DNA of 64,000 nt, taken from Halisarca cf. caerulea. Its lineage: Eukaryota; Porifera; Demospongiae; Chondrillida; Halisarcidae. The stretch lies in contig CAUJGJ010000444.1 in NCBI GenBank assembly GCA_963170055.1, forward strand, positions 6,799,618 through 6,863,617, read 5' to 3'. Below are positions 32,660 to 42,809 of this stretch, in pieces. The first letter of the stretch is position 1. Each line of letters opens with the position of its first letter. The notes under the pieces were generated by a model that did not search any database, was not told the origin of the DNA, and saw only the letters and a list, made by a program, of their open reading frames with translations. The position numbers and the translations under genes are program-made.

Positions 32660-33421
32660 TACGAGTCATAAAAAACTTGACGTTAACCGATAAAGGCAAA
32701 GCGACATCAGCGCTTTTCTGCTGCCGGATTATTAGTTCTTAAACAGTGAAAAGTTAACTTTTCGCGTTTGCGTTTGCAGAAGTAATCTAACCGCTAACGT
32801 TTTACGGATCGTCGAAAAAATGGCTGTGAGCTTAGAATTCGCCAAGCAAAGGATCATCCAGCTTTATTTCCAAAGGAAGGTTTCATTCAGACAAATTTCG
32901 CAAGTACGTACTTCGGCTCGAAAGATTGATCAGAACATCCCAAAGCAGACGGTTTCAGCCATCGTTCGCAAGTACCAGAAGTACGGGACGCTTTCTAGAC
33001 GGCCAGGTTCAAGAAGACCTTTCAAACTGACGAGTAGCATACTGGCCATCATTGAGAAAAGAATGCACTAAGACGACGAGACAACAGCTACACAGTTGCT
33101 TAAACTTCACGAATTCTTTCCCGTCGTATCTGACAAGTTGGTTTCCCTCATATCTAGAATCTTCTCCAGCTCCAAAGCAAAGTTAACGCAAATATTAGAA
33201 GTATCGATCAAAACAAGTAACTCACTTACTCAATATCGGAAAAGCTCACTCTAAACCGAAAACCGTTGACACTTTTAGTACTAACAGCTAAATTAACCGT
33301 TAATGTATATCCGCTAACCGCTATTGGATATCGGAAAACACATATGCAACAAACGCCAAAGCAAGCGCTAAAGGCAAAACGCTAAACGTAATTTGCGTCA
33401 TGTTTTCTATGACTCGTACTG
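32657..33421 (+). mobile_element. Tc1/mariner-like mini-element
   Basis: The termini are CAGTACGAGTCATAAAAAAC on the left and, read inward on the minus strand, CAGTACGAGTCATAGAAAAC on the right, both flanked by TA. The similarity of the ends continues inward (TTGACG against ATGACG, and GGCAAAGCG against GGCAAAACG). The length is 765 bp, about half that of an autonomous Tc1 element. It contains one ORF for a DNA-binding domain. Confidence 0.85.
32820..33071 (+). CDS. Tc1-like N-terminal DNA-binding domain only
   Basis: ATG at 32820 opens an 83-residue frame: LEFAKQRIIQLYFQRKVSF, then SFRQISQVR, then KQTVSAIVRKYQKYGTLSRR (second helix-turn-helix region) and PGSRRPFKLT, the basic linker. After the stop the same frame shows DDETTATQLLKLHEF, another piece of the domain. 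The DDE catalytic domain is absent; the rest of the element is non-coding. In Tc1 transposases this part binds the inverted repeats. If expressed, such a fragment could compete with full transposase; that is inference. Confidence 0.65.
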   Translation: MAVSLEFAKQRIIQLYFQRKVSFRQISQVRTSARKIDQNIPKQTVSAIVRKYQKYGTLSRRPGSRRPFKLTSSILAIIEKRMH

Positions 33422-33478
33422 TATATATGTGTGTGTGTGTGAATATAGCGTTACACTTCCGGAATTCGTAATGAAAAT

Positions 33479-33975
33479 CCCAGCAATGACCATGCTACCC
33501 CCATGCACAGCTACCCACAACACCAGAGGTGCAACAGTCCTAAAAGACCACTACTTATGCAAAGTTATCAGAAGAATTACAGAATGCAACAGTGTTGCTG
33601 TCCCACTTAGCCTAAATGTTGAGCTACAGACCAAACATAATCTACCCAAACTGTAGCAATATTCAGCCTACTTTATGCAGAATGATGTGTACACTTGACT
33701 ACCAGAATGGGGAGGACTCGCTGGATCAATGCCAGGGGGATAATCATGACTGATTATACCTACTGGTTGAATGTATACCCCTTACTGATTACACAGTTGC
33801 TGGTATTAAATGTTGAAGTCTGAACTCAAAACATTCGCTTGAATAGTGAAGTACACAGTTACTGTAATACAAAATGTTTTTTTCTAAAAACCACCAAGTG
33901 ACAAACAGCCATCCCAGCAATGATCATGCCACCCCATGCACAGCTACCCACAACACCAGAGATGCAATAATAACA
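33479..33975 (+). repeat. Direct repeat pair of about 60 bp
   Basis: CCCAGCAATGACCATGC then CACAGCTACCCACAACACCA at 33479-33541 recurs at 33911-33972 (CCCAGCAATGATCATGCC, CACAGCTACCCACAACACCA). The left copy abuts the family B right end. Confidence 0.7.
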
Positions 33976-35540
33976 CCTATGGGTGGTCCAGGATTCACAC
34001 TGCTCATGCACAACAACTAAGTCCTTCAACACTAAGCAACATTGTAAACAGGCTGAGGAGGGTATGCCTTCATAATATCTGCCAGTGGACTCTAGGCAGA
34101 AAGAATGGCCAGCAAGCCCAATGTTGTTCCTAACAATTACTATGGGGGACAGTCAAGTGAGTAATTGATCTTGGTCAAGTTTTCATCCTACAGTTCAATA
34201 TTCTATTTGGAGACAACAGAAAAGAAGAAACACAGCTGCAGCTGAAACACCAAAGAAGAATGGCAAGTTCTTTTTAACCATTAATGGGTGCAAAAGGATG
34301 ATAAGTGCACTTTTAAACAAGATTTCGAATTGTTGAAAGAAACAACACAGTTGCTACTCTAGTGAGTCAGCGCTAGTGGCTATAGCTGTTTTAATACACC
34401 AGAGGCTAAGTACTCTACCAATCCTACTTCTTGGCTGCAAGCATTTCATACACAAAATCATACTTTTCACATTATACAGAGAAAGGAAATACAGGATTGC
34501 AGCGTCAGCTGAAAGAAACAAAGAAAATATCTGAAGTAAGCAAAGGGTCACCTCATAAACCAATTTTGTTACACCTATGGATGTATATTATATCACACAT
34601 GTATAGACACACATTAAACAGGCTGCCTTGGAACAGGAAATGGTTGAGAAAATGGATCATGATCTACTGGATGACCCGGACAGTTGAAATTAAAAGGATA
34701 CGGATGACATTATCCGTTTACAGATAACATGTACTTGTACCCTTGCATTATTATTCGACCACTTATACATATCTGATAAACAGTGCTAGCCCAAGTATAT
34801 GAACGTGAACCAAACATAACGGCTTACCTCTCAATACAAGAACTCACTTGTTGTGAGCACTAAAGTTCACACACTACAAATGGTGGTATCAAAGATTCAG
34901 TTTCATTAGTTCTTTTGTTTTAGACTTTTGATGTTTGACTCCTAAACTGAGTTTCCTTAGCAGAGCAGTGTATTGCTGGATATTTCTTGTGGAAGACGTG
35001 CAATGGCAGCATTATCAAATTAAGCGAGTTTCTCATTTGGGCTTTTGTTTGAAATTTTTGATGTTTGACTTGTACACCATGCCAAGTTGTAGCCCGGCAT
35101 TATCGAAAGAAGCGAGTTTGTTTTCTTCATGCATTCTTATGTTTTAAAGTTTCAATAGTAAACCATACAATATCTACAAGTAAACCGAGCAGGGCAATAG
35201 CAAGTAGTAGCCCACGGCTCTTCTAGGTATTGCCCTGTTTGCGGTCAAGTTCTAACCACAAACAGGACAACAACATAAACTACTGCCCTGTCGGTCCCTT
35301 TGATCTAATGCCCAATCATACAACAAATGTTGTTCTGGATTGTCTACACTCAGACTGCATGAACTTGATAAAATGGAGCCCGCCACTTCACCTTCAGCTG
35401 TGACGTCACCAACCAGTATGTTGCATATGTCACGTGAGGAACACATGATATGTGCTCTAATGGTGCTGGAATTGCATCACATTCCTCCAAAACCACATTA
35501 ACACCCATTTTACCTTAGATTCAGACATAACATACCTGCG
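33976..35540. other. No gene recognised
   Basis: A weak direct repeat (TTTTGATGTTTGACT at 34926 and 35057) is visible, plus exon-like scraps such as GGAGACAACAGAAAAGAAGA. Nothing is strong enough to call a gene. Confidence 0.4.
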
Positions 35541-35544
35541 AATG

Positions 35545-35700
35545 CTTTATCGAAAGCATCCCCCAAAACACTTGGAACAAGGGTAAGTTGTAAAATAGGC
35601 CCAAAGCTAGACTGGCCAAGGGCAAGATGGGCATAGGGTTAGACAAGCATAGGGCTATACATACAGAGGCTAAATGGGTATAGGGCTAGACAGAGATGTA
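35545..35700 (-). repeat. Dispersed repeat, second locus
   Basis: CTTGGAACAAGGGTAAGTTG is followed by AAGGGCAAGATGGGCATAGG and GGGCTAGACAGAG. The block order is the same as at 26690-26840. Confidence 0.6.
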
Positions 35701-35959
35701 AATCCCCAACATGGAAGTTTTTTAGATACTTAGATAAGAAACCTGTACACTAACATTTGTGCCCTCAGCTTTGAAGCTGCCTTGCCTCCCAGCCGTTTTT
35801 CATGTTTTTATATGTTTAGGGAGAATGTGTACACATTCGTTAAAAACGTACAAAATTCTTTCAAATTTGACATCGAACAAAATGTAATACAGCAGTCTAC
35901 ACAATGGTACTAGTTGTTAGAAGATAGTGCATGCTTGGAGAAAGAAATAAAACAAAAAA

Positions 35960-36260
35960 CAAGCGATTCGAGTTTAAAAAACTCGTGGGCCGCCTACGGC
36001 CCTGGAAACTCGAATCGCTTGGAAATCGTTGTTATTGACTAAAATAATACTTCAAAGAACTCTTCTGGTCGAAAAGACTCTTTGCTGATAAAATCAGGAG
36101 CAAACAAATGAATTTCACCGAAATATAGCCGAAAGATTACGTACCGACTTTGCGTCCGCCATGTTGTTGACATATATATATATATATATCGTTACAGACG
36201 TTCCGGACACTTCCGGTGAAAGTAAAAACAATATAGGGCCACCTTCCGGCGGCCCAAAAA
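35960..36260 (+). mobile_element. Hairpin-ended element, family A, copy 5 with 15-bp flanking repeat
   Basis: The 5' foldback is 35960-36021 (perfect outer arms). The 3' hairpin is 36236-36255 with stems GGGCCACC and GGCGGCCC around loop TTCC. The 15 bases before the element (35945-35959, AAATAAAACAAAAAA) recur at 36258-36272, two bases after the 3' hairpin. If this is a target duplication its length resembles retroposition rather than TIR-MITE insertion. A-richness weakens the case. Confidence 0.9.
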
Positions 36261-36500
36261 TAAAACAAAAAAGTGAAGATAAATTTTCTCATCACTGAAG
36301 CCATCATACAAGTGTAGATTGGACATGTCCCACATGCGATATTAAACACCTTCCATTGTGTAACTTGCATGCATGCAATTTGTTCATGAAAGAATAATAT
36401 AGCAACAGTCAAGGAATGATGCTCTCTTCAACTTGTATATATAGGATTGCAGAAGTTTACACTAGAGGATCTACAGTCTATATGAAGGGGACTATCCTGG
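36261..36500. other. No gene recognised
   Basis: Short spacer between the hairpin element and the helicase fragment. No signal. Confidence 0.4.
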
Positions 36501-36504
36501 ATCA

Positions 36505-36790
36505 CTTGGTGCTACCAACAGCACTAGTAGGATTGTCATTGCCACCATTGCCTTTGGTATGGGCTTGGACATTCCTGACATCCACCCAATAGTCCACATG
36601 GGTTCATCAAGTGAAGTAGAACTGTATGAAGATGGAAGAGGAGGATGGAATGGGCAACCAACTAAAGTATTCTGCTAAGGAAATGTTTTGCACACAACTC
36701 AAAGGAGATGAAGTTGTATGCAAGAAATTATATCAAGCAATGCAGAAGAAAATACTCTGCTTCATTAGCGATTCTTTATTGTGAGGGCAA
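36505..36790 (+). pseudogene. RecQ-type helicase, C-terminal helicase-domain fragment
   Basis: STSRIVIATIAFGMGLDIPD (about 36517-36577) is motif V of RecQ helicases, then HPIVHMGSSSEVELYEDGRG (about 36585-36645), where the family has the Q-x-x-G-R-x-G-R motif VI; here it reads EDGRGGWNGQP, with the second Arg lost. MKLYARNYIKQCRRK (36708-36752) matches the following zinc-binding region in another frame. Stops and a frameshift near 36675 break it. RecQ proteins unwind DNA 3' to 5'. Confidence 0.65.
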
Positions 36791-36794
36791 TCAG

Positions 36795-37175
36795 GTGGAA
36801 AAAGAAGGTACAGGACTGCAGCAGGAGTTAAGGCAAAAGGCAAAGGGTTTTGGTAGAGGATCTGGAAGGGGATGTGGACATGGAAGTGGAAGGGGATGTG
36901 GCAGGAGTAAACTGGGAACTACTCCGCCCATTTTGCAGAACATTCCTGCATCAGCTAAACCAATTGAAGTTGTAGATGGTGCATATATTGAACATGATGA
37001 ATTCAGCCCCATACACAAAGTAGGACCACAGTTACCTGACAGTTGCAGTAATCCATTAGAACTAGACCTATTCAATTTGTACTTCACTGATGAAGTTATC
37101 GATCGCTTAGTGGTGGCTACAAATGAATATGCAGAGCTAAACAATAATATCATGGCAGTCAACCATTCCCATTGA
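36795..37175 (+). pseudogene. piggyBac-type transposase N-terminus with Gly-rich leader
   Basis: In the frame of 36708-37175, after the helicase scrap, GFGRGSGRGCGHGSGRGCGR is a Gly/Arg-rich leader. It is followed by FSPIHKVGPQLPD, LELDLFNLYFTDEVIDRLVV and ATNEYAEL, the conserved start of the DDE_Tnp_1_7 domain. The frame ends at 37173 before any catalytic Asp. It lies in the same frame as the RecQ piece, so the two are fused head to tail without an obvious junction. Confidence 0.65.
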
Positions 37176-37520
37176 AGATTTTATTATAGCATATGACATC
37201 TTGGTAACTGTACCTGTGAGTGCCATGAAATGAACATTCGAAGGTATCAGGCACCATATTTCTCCGAAGCGAGAGTAGGCATATCTAAATGACATCTTCC
37301 TGTATGCAATTATTAATAATATAACATGCAATATAAAAGTATAAGATGATCATGTATGGATTAGTCAATTCATTGACGATGGCTTATGCCAACTACATGA
37401 ACACCTTAAAAACATGCCTTGGATGAATATTCAATTACATCATGATGATATAATTAGCAAGCATGCATGTATGCATGTTTGTGCTTATTCATGCATGCAT
37501 ATTAACAATTTGTCAATGCA
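37176..37520. other. No gene recognised
   Basis: AT-rich with several CATGCATG words. This lies between the piggyBac and RecQ fragments. Confidence 0.4.
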
Positions 37521-37524
37521 GTGG

Positions 37525-37981
37525 GCTTCATCAACGACAACTGTTCTGAGCTGATACTGGTAGATAGCTAGGTCTCAGTAGCATATCCCAAAGTTTTGGG
37601 TTATCTAGTAGATTTTCAGGGCTAATAAAAACGAGCTGGTGTTGGCTGTCCACAACTCGCTTCAACACGTCTGCATCAGTCTGTAACTCCCCGAGATATT
37701 TGGCTGAGACTCCCAAAGAAACAAATTTATCTCTAAAATCAATCATTAGAGCAGTAAGTGGTGTGACTATGAGGACAATAGCTGGCTCGCTGAGGTACAA
37801 TTCGAATGCCTTTGGCAAGATTCTAAAAATAAGCGACTTGCTGAAGCCAGTTGGAAGGGCAACGAACACATCCTTTTTCAACATGAAGTTTTAGACAGCT
37901 TCAAGCTGTTGAGGCTTGAGAGAATCAAAGCCTAGCATACGAGCAGCACCAGAAATAGCGTCGTTTAGAGTATTTGCCATT
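37525..37981 (-). pseudogene. RecQ-type helicase, N-terminal half
   Basis: ATG on the minus strand at 37979-37981 opens MANTLNDAISGAARMLGFDS, then LKPQQLEAV, then an in-frame TAA where the family has Gln, then KKDVFVALPTGFSKSLIFRI. The Walker A loop reads TGFSKS instead of TGxGKS. IVLIVTPLTALMIDFRDKFV and HQLVFISPENLLDNPKLWDM follow. After a frameshift near 37555 the DEAH box is seen as LRTVVVDEAH at about 37527-37550. The start ATG, the orderly motifs and the high similarity to the family suggest a fairly young copy. It faces the C-terminal fragment at 36505, which is on the other strand. Confidence 0.7.
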
Positions 37982-37989
37982 GTAACGGT

Positions 37990-38600
37990 TACTTCTGAAA
38001 CAAAAAGACTTGCAAGTGCATGCACTCGATTGAGCGTCAATTGCTGGTACAGACTCATTACTTATTCATTGTTTGTTGATTTTGTGGTCGCAGATCAAAG
38101 TAATTAATTATCGCCAAGTGTTCCAGCGAATGAAGGACACAGTAACAGAAAACCTTCGGTTTGCACCAGACCCTTTTCCCACTTTCTGTGTAAATGGAAA
38201 TATGCAGGAAAAGGGGCTGGCTATGCCGGACTATGTATATGGTACCAATCGACTCCTCTACATGTATAGATTACAAATAAAGAGTCAGACCTTTCAATTA
38301 TGTATATACTGCAGACCAACCCCCCCCCCCCCCCGAGAAGCACGTGGTTGCAAATGTGCGAATAGTGCCGATTTTTCCTGCATATCCCCCTTTTATGTTT
38401 GCATATTAAAATGGCTTCCAAGAAGGTAACACGATTGACATCGGAAGAAGTACTCCAACTCTTTAGAGATGTGGATACCATGTTTCTTCCAAGTTCTTCC
38501 ATAAGTATATCAATCCTGTCTGTGCACACAAATTGTATACGAGTAAGGCCAGGCATTGTGCAATCCACAAAAAAACATTATTTTTTATTTTTATTTTCAT
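37990..38600. other. No gene recognised; poly-C run
   Basis: A 13-C run lies near 38321. Small frames on both strands (plus 38073, minus 38221) show no motif that I recognise. Confidence 0.4.
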
Positions 38601-38609
38601 TTTCATTTT

Positions 38610-39075
38610 ATTGACTGTTGGACCATGCACATCACATCATCCACTCTTGGCAAGGCAGTGGATCACCCACCCACACCCCCACCTTGATCGCGTCAAGATG
38701 CCAGTACAGCCTCAGCTGTTGCCCTGAAACTACCTCCCTTCTGGCCAGTAGACCCCACTGTCTGGTTCGCACAAGTTGAGGCACAGTTATCATTTTGTGG
38801 TGTGTTTCAACAGCGGACATGTTTCGACTACACCATCACTGCCCTGGCCCCGGAAGTAGCTGCAGAAGTACGGGAACTCATCCTTCACCTGCCCAAGGAG
38901 CACCCCTATGACCTTCTGAAAGAAGGCCTTCTTAAACATAGGGAATGCTCCGACACCACTGTTGGAGCCATTCTGCAGCAATGCATCGATTTTGCTTGGT
39001 CTCCGCTCACCTACTTCTCTCGTAAACTGACCCCTGCTGAGACCATGGCGAATAGATGTCTCTCACAGCCGAATA
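38610..39075 (+). pseudogene. Ty3/gypsy deletion derivative: gag joined to RNase H
   Basis: The first part matches the gag region of the element at 43.8 kb (DYTITALAPEVAAEVRELIL, HLPKEHPYDLLKEGLL). At CTCCGA (38948-38953) the sequence switches directly to the RNase H region (DTTVGAILQQCIDFAWSPLT, YFSRKLTPAET). In the longer element these two places are 2002 bp apart (44190 and 46192), and both carry CTCCGA. The remainder of pol is missing, so it encodes a short chimeric frame and no enzyme. Confidence 0.8.
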
Positions 39076-39181
39076 TACAGGCCATGAGGGACAGGGGACC
39101 TTCCTGTACATGGTTGCATAATATGCTTAAAAATGACAGAGAAAATAGAAGGCAGATGGTATGTTTTCTTTAGAGAAGCTT

Positions 39182-39975
39182 TTCCATTTGATTCCAAACA
39201 TTCCTCCTCTCTGTAGGTGCTTGGTATCAACGAAAACCTTTCAGAAATCTTTTCAAATGCACAGATTGTTGTGAAAGGCTCTTACAAAGCTTTACAAGTT
39301 TCTAGTTTGCTGTAGTGATGAGACAAAGGGACAAGATCGATTTGGTGAAAGGAGAGGAACAGTGCCCATGGCAACCGTAGCTGAAACTTCGCCAAAATGT
39401 AGCAAATTGTTTTCAAAATTGCCATTTTGATTCCAAACATTTTTTCAAAATTTCCATTTGATTCCAAACATTCCTCCTCTCTGTAGGTGCTTGGTATCAA
39501 CGAAAACCTTTTAGAAATCTTTTCAAATGCACAGATTGTTGTGAAAGGCTCTTACAAAGCTTTACAAGTTTCTAGTTTGCTGTAGTGATGAGACAAAGGG
39601 ACAAGATCGATTTGGTGAAAGGAGAGGAACAGTGCCCATGGCAACCGTGGCTGAAACTTCGCCAAAATGTAGCAAATTGTTTTCAAAATTGCCATTTGAT
39701 TCCAAACATTTTTTCAAAATTTCCATTTGATTCCAAACATTCCTCCTCTCTGTAGGTGCTTGGTATCAACGAAAACCTTTTAGAAATCTTTTCAAATGCA
39801 CAGATTGTTGTGAAAGGCTCTTACAAAGCTTTACAAGTTTCTAGTTTGCTGTAGTGATGAGACAAAGGGACAAGATCGATTTGGTGAAAGGAGAGGAACA
39901 GTGCCCATGGCAACCGTGGCTGAAATTTCGCCAAAATGTAGCAAATTTTTTTCAAAATTGCAACAAAGGCAAAAA
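39182..39975. repeat. Tandem array, three units of about 270 bp
   Basis: TTCCATTTGATTCCAAACAT starts units at 39182, 39452 and 39721. Each unit includes GTAGGTGCTTGGTATCAACG, AGGCTCTTACAAAGCTTTAC and GTGCCCATGGCAACCGT(A/G)GC and ends with GCCAAAATGTAGCAAATT. Units look nearly identical. The GCTGAAACTTCGCCAAAATG phrase and the sequence after the array match family B bodies, so the array seems to be an expanded internal part of a family B-type element. Confidence 0.85.
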
Positions 39976-40160
39976 ATACAAAGCTGAAGGATAGAACTTC
40001 TTCGTAAACCTGATACCATTATTGCAGAGATAAACCGTTGCTTTTGTTAAAGTCTTCTTTTCTTTCAGCAGCCATTTTTATTCGCTTACTTCCTGTTGCA
40101 TACATATATATATATATATAATTCGCAATGAAAACAATATATACTATATTATTTTCATTA
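39976..40160 (+). mobile_element. Family B-type element end without hairpin
   Basis: AAAGCTGAAGGATAGAACTT, then CGTAAACCTGATACCATTAT and GCAGAGATAAACCG are reverse-complement counterparts of the body after the 5' foldback at 25080-25150. TTTCAGCAGCCATTTTTATT, ACTTCCTGTTGCATACATAT and AATTCGCAATGAAAACAATA then match the 3' side. The GC-rich 3' hairpin is replaced by ATATACTATATTATTTTCAT. Confidence 0.6.
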
Positions 40161-40381
40161 CCCTATACCCTATAATTTTTAGTGATACCCAATATAACGA
40201 TATAATATATCAATTTTTAGTAATACCCTATATTACTAAAAATCCAAAATTTTCAACCCTGTAGACTGTTTTGGGAAATTGCATGCGTGTAAACACATGT
40301 AAACACAAAATTTTCAACCCTGTACCCTGTAAACCTTTCAGGACAAGTCATCAAGAAGGTCTCTCTGCCTGAATTGAAGCA

Positions 40382-40828
40382 ATGCTCAACAGTATTGCTT
40401 GGAGGATTACAGATTCCTGGTTGATAGAGATGGAAAACTGCCCAAAGTTATCAGTTTTGAACACCATTTGCAAGTCCAGATGTTGTAACAGATGCTGCGA
40501 TGTTCCTAACAAGGCTTACAGAACAGTGCTTATGAAACTGAGAGGGGGAACAGCTCACTTCCACATTGGAGCTGGAAGCTGGAGAGGGGTTCCTAGGAAA
40601 GAGCGTTTTTGCAAGGAATGTCCCTCTGGTGACATTGAAGATGTCGAGCATTGGCCACTCCACTGTGATGCATGGCAAGCCAGCAGAGTGACTCTTTTTG
40701 AAAAGCTGCAAGCTCATCTCAGTCTGGATGATGACCAGAAGACTGCAGTGATCTTGGACCTTGCCTGCAAGATCCCATCGATTATGAAGGCAATCATGTG
40801 CATGTGGACAGACAGATTTTGTGTTTAG
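40382..40828 (+). pseudogene. Non-LTR retrotransposon C-terminal zinc-knuckle fragment
   Basis: A 148-residue frame containing KLRGGTAHFHIGAGSWRGVP, then RFCKECPSGDIEDVEHWPLH and CDAWQASRVTLFEKLQAHLS. The C-x2-C ... H-x4-C cluster with surrounding EDVEHWPLHC is the typical C-terminal end of L1/jockey-type RT proteins. No RT precedes it. It probably represents a 5'-truncated insertion of a lineage other than the CR1/L2 copy at 19-25 kb. Confidence 0.65.
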
Positions 40829-40960
40829 CACTACCACCATAATATGTCTAAAATCCCCTGGTATCCAATGCTTATACTATCCAAGGGGCAAGTTGCCCAA
40901 GCTTGTGTTCATGGTATCTACAGCCAACTTATAGAAAATATCACCTATAGGCACCCACTG

Positions 40961-40963
<3 letters not shown>

Positions 40964-41020
<57 letters not shown>
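40964..41020 (+). repeat. (CA)n microsatellite
   Basis: About 27 CA units, followed by imperfect ACACAT-rich sequence to about 41090. Cys/Val or His/Thr reading frames across it are artefacts. Confidence 0.95.
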
Positions 41021-41099
41021 ACACACATGGACACATGTACACATACACACCAATCATACATATACACAAGCATGTGCCGACACATACAAATATGAGAAT

Positions 41100-41586
41100 A
41101 ACATCTACACAACAATACAAAATTATAGGAACTGCAGACAGTGCTACAAGTATGCACGGCCCACAAAGAAACACAAAAGTGTGCGATAAATTGGCCATGT
41201 ATACAGGTAGCACTGTTTTAGCCTTGTTGGGCCATCGTCAGTGCAGCGCACCTACAATTTGTATGCAATCATTCTTCCGCAGGTAAGATTGTGCCATACA
41301 TAATGCATTATCATGCATAAAAATAACTGATTAACCTACATTCTTCAAGTACTACTTTAAAAGTACTTACAACAGGCCTGATTTGTGATAACAAGCACCA
41401 CAAAGGTACATCATGTACATACCATGAAAGTTCCAATTTTATGATCACATCTCCAAAGTTAGAACTATATCACTTGAGTCTGTATCAACACTGGAAAGTA
41501 AGCATCATTGGTAACGACTGGCTATATACGTATGTTTACTCCACACCCACTTAACATGCACAAATGCTTCGCATCACACCTAAGTA
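41100..41586. other. No gene recognised
   Basis: No supportable feature. Confidence 0.4.
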
Positions 41587-42307
41587 CAGTGGAACCTGTA
41601 TAATCTGGCACCCATTGGGGAATGAAAAACAGTGCTAGATTAGCAGGTTGCTGGATTATAGAGGTTTTTTGTTTTCAGCCATACGAATGATGATGCAACA
41701 AAACAGGCAGTTGTATTAAGCATATTAAGCATGTATATGCATACAGCAATGCATGCAGTTAAGTAAGATAATAGCCCATACAATTAAATTTTAAAAGAAC
41801 AGTTATTCCAGTTTGAGGAATGCCATGCTTCTGAATATAGCGTATTATCTTGCTACAATCTGTGTGGTTATTGTCCACTGCTCCCAATAACATCTTTGTG
41901 AGCTCTCCCAGCCATGGCTATGGTGTTCTTATTCTTGGCAAGTGGGAAGCTACTGCAATACAAATGAGGCCAATTACTGCATCATCACTTACCCTTTAGG
42001 TTTGTTTCCTGTACAAATTAGTCAAATTATGATGTCACAATTACATCACTAAAATGGCGCAAGCTACCTAAATCTTGCTCTACGCAATTGGCATTGTTTT
42101 TTTGACTTCCAAAGTAAGCGCTTTTGAAGAAATGCTGGTTTATAGAGGTTATTGGGGTCTGTTGGGCCAGCAGAATCGACACCGGATTGCAAGTTAGCAG
42201 GTTGCCGGATTATGGAGGTTAGTTTGTATGGCGAAATGATCGGTGCCAGAGGGCCAGTTTGGGCGAATTTCGGTTTATAGAGGTGCCGGATTAGGCAGGT
42301 TCCACTG
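41587..42307. mobile_element. TA-flanked MITE with CAGTGGAACCTG termini
   Basis: The left terminus CAGTGGAACCTGTATAATCT and the right terminus, read inward on the minus strand, CAGTGGAACCTGCCTAATCC, are flanked by TA. Further GGATTATAGAGG and GGTTTATAGAGG boxes repeat inside both ends. The 721-bp length, TA flanks and terminal sequence fit a non-autonomous pogo/Tigger-type member of the Tc1/mariner superfamily. It encodes nothing. Confidence 0.8.
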
Positions 42308-42460
42308 TACCCACAATTTTGTATGCCTCAAGTATAATGCATGCTGATTTACTCCTGTGGCTGAGGGCAGTCGTTTTTGCATCCATTATTGTTGTTGAAA
42401 TAATGTTTCAATGCATACCCATGCAAAACCCCTCCATGCCAAGATACCATCCCCTGGGAA

Positions 42461-42809
42461 CAAGTAATTCGAGTTAAAAACTCGTGGGGCTACTGCCCCA
42501 CATGCTCGAATTACTTGCAAAGCATTGGAGTGTAAGTGCACAGCTGAACATTCATTGAACATACTGTTTATTGTAACTGGACAATTGTTTTGAAAACAAT
42601 AGCCATATTTGGCAATTGTTTTCAAAATAATTCCTATAACTCATTCCTGTATAAATTCATACTTCTCTATTACTATTATATAAATTCTCTATGATAAGAC
42701 TTTTCTTCAAATCTATATTATATGTATATATATATATATCAGACGAGCGTTACACACCGGAAGTCCAAATGAAAACAATATAGGGGCTGCCTGTGGCAGC
42801 CCCTAAAAA
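42461..42809 (+). mobile_element. Hairpin-ended element, family B, complete copy
   Basis: The 5' foldback is 42461-42517 with arms CAAGTAATTCGAG and CTCGAATTACTTG around GGGGCTACTGCCCC. The body has a TA run (42725-42740), then GAGCGTTACACACCGGAAGT and AAATGAAAACAATATA. The 3' hairpin is 42783-42803 with stems GGGGCTGCC and GGCAGCCCC around loop TGT, then TAAAAA. The architecture is the same as family A with different stem sequences. Confidence 0.9.

Larger units (their letters stand above)
32553..33478 (+). mobile_element. Family B-type element split by a Tc1/mariner insertion
   Basis: The left part (TTGTTCAAAGTCTTCTTTTC ... CAGCAGCCACTTTTATCCG ... ACTTCCTGTTGCATATA) matches 40040-40115. 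The right part (GCGTTACACTTCCGGAATTC then GTAATGAAAA) matches the segment before the 3' hairpin of the copy at 42461-42808. The TA run between them is interrupted by the mariner-like element at 32657-33421. The hairpin itself is missing. Confidence 0.6.

Noticed and set aside
40941..41213. Cys/Val-rich and His/Thr-rich frames across the CA repeat (also at 55435-56000 and 60620-61010)
   Set aside because: They are translations of dinucleotide microsatellites and appear in several frames on both strands.
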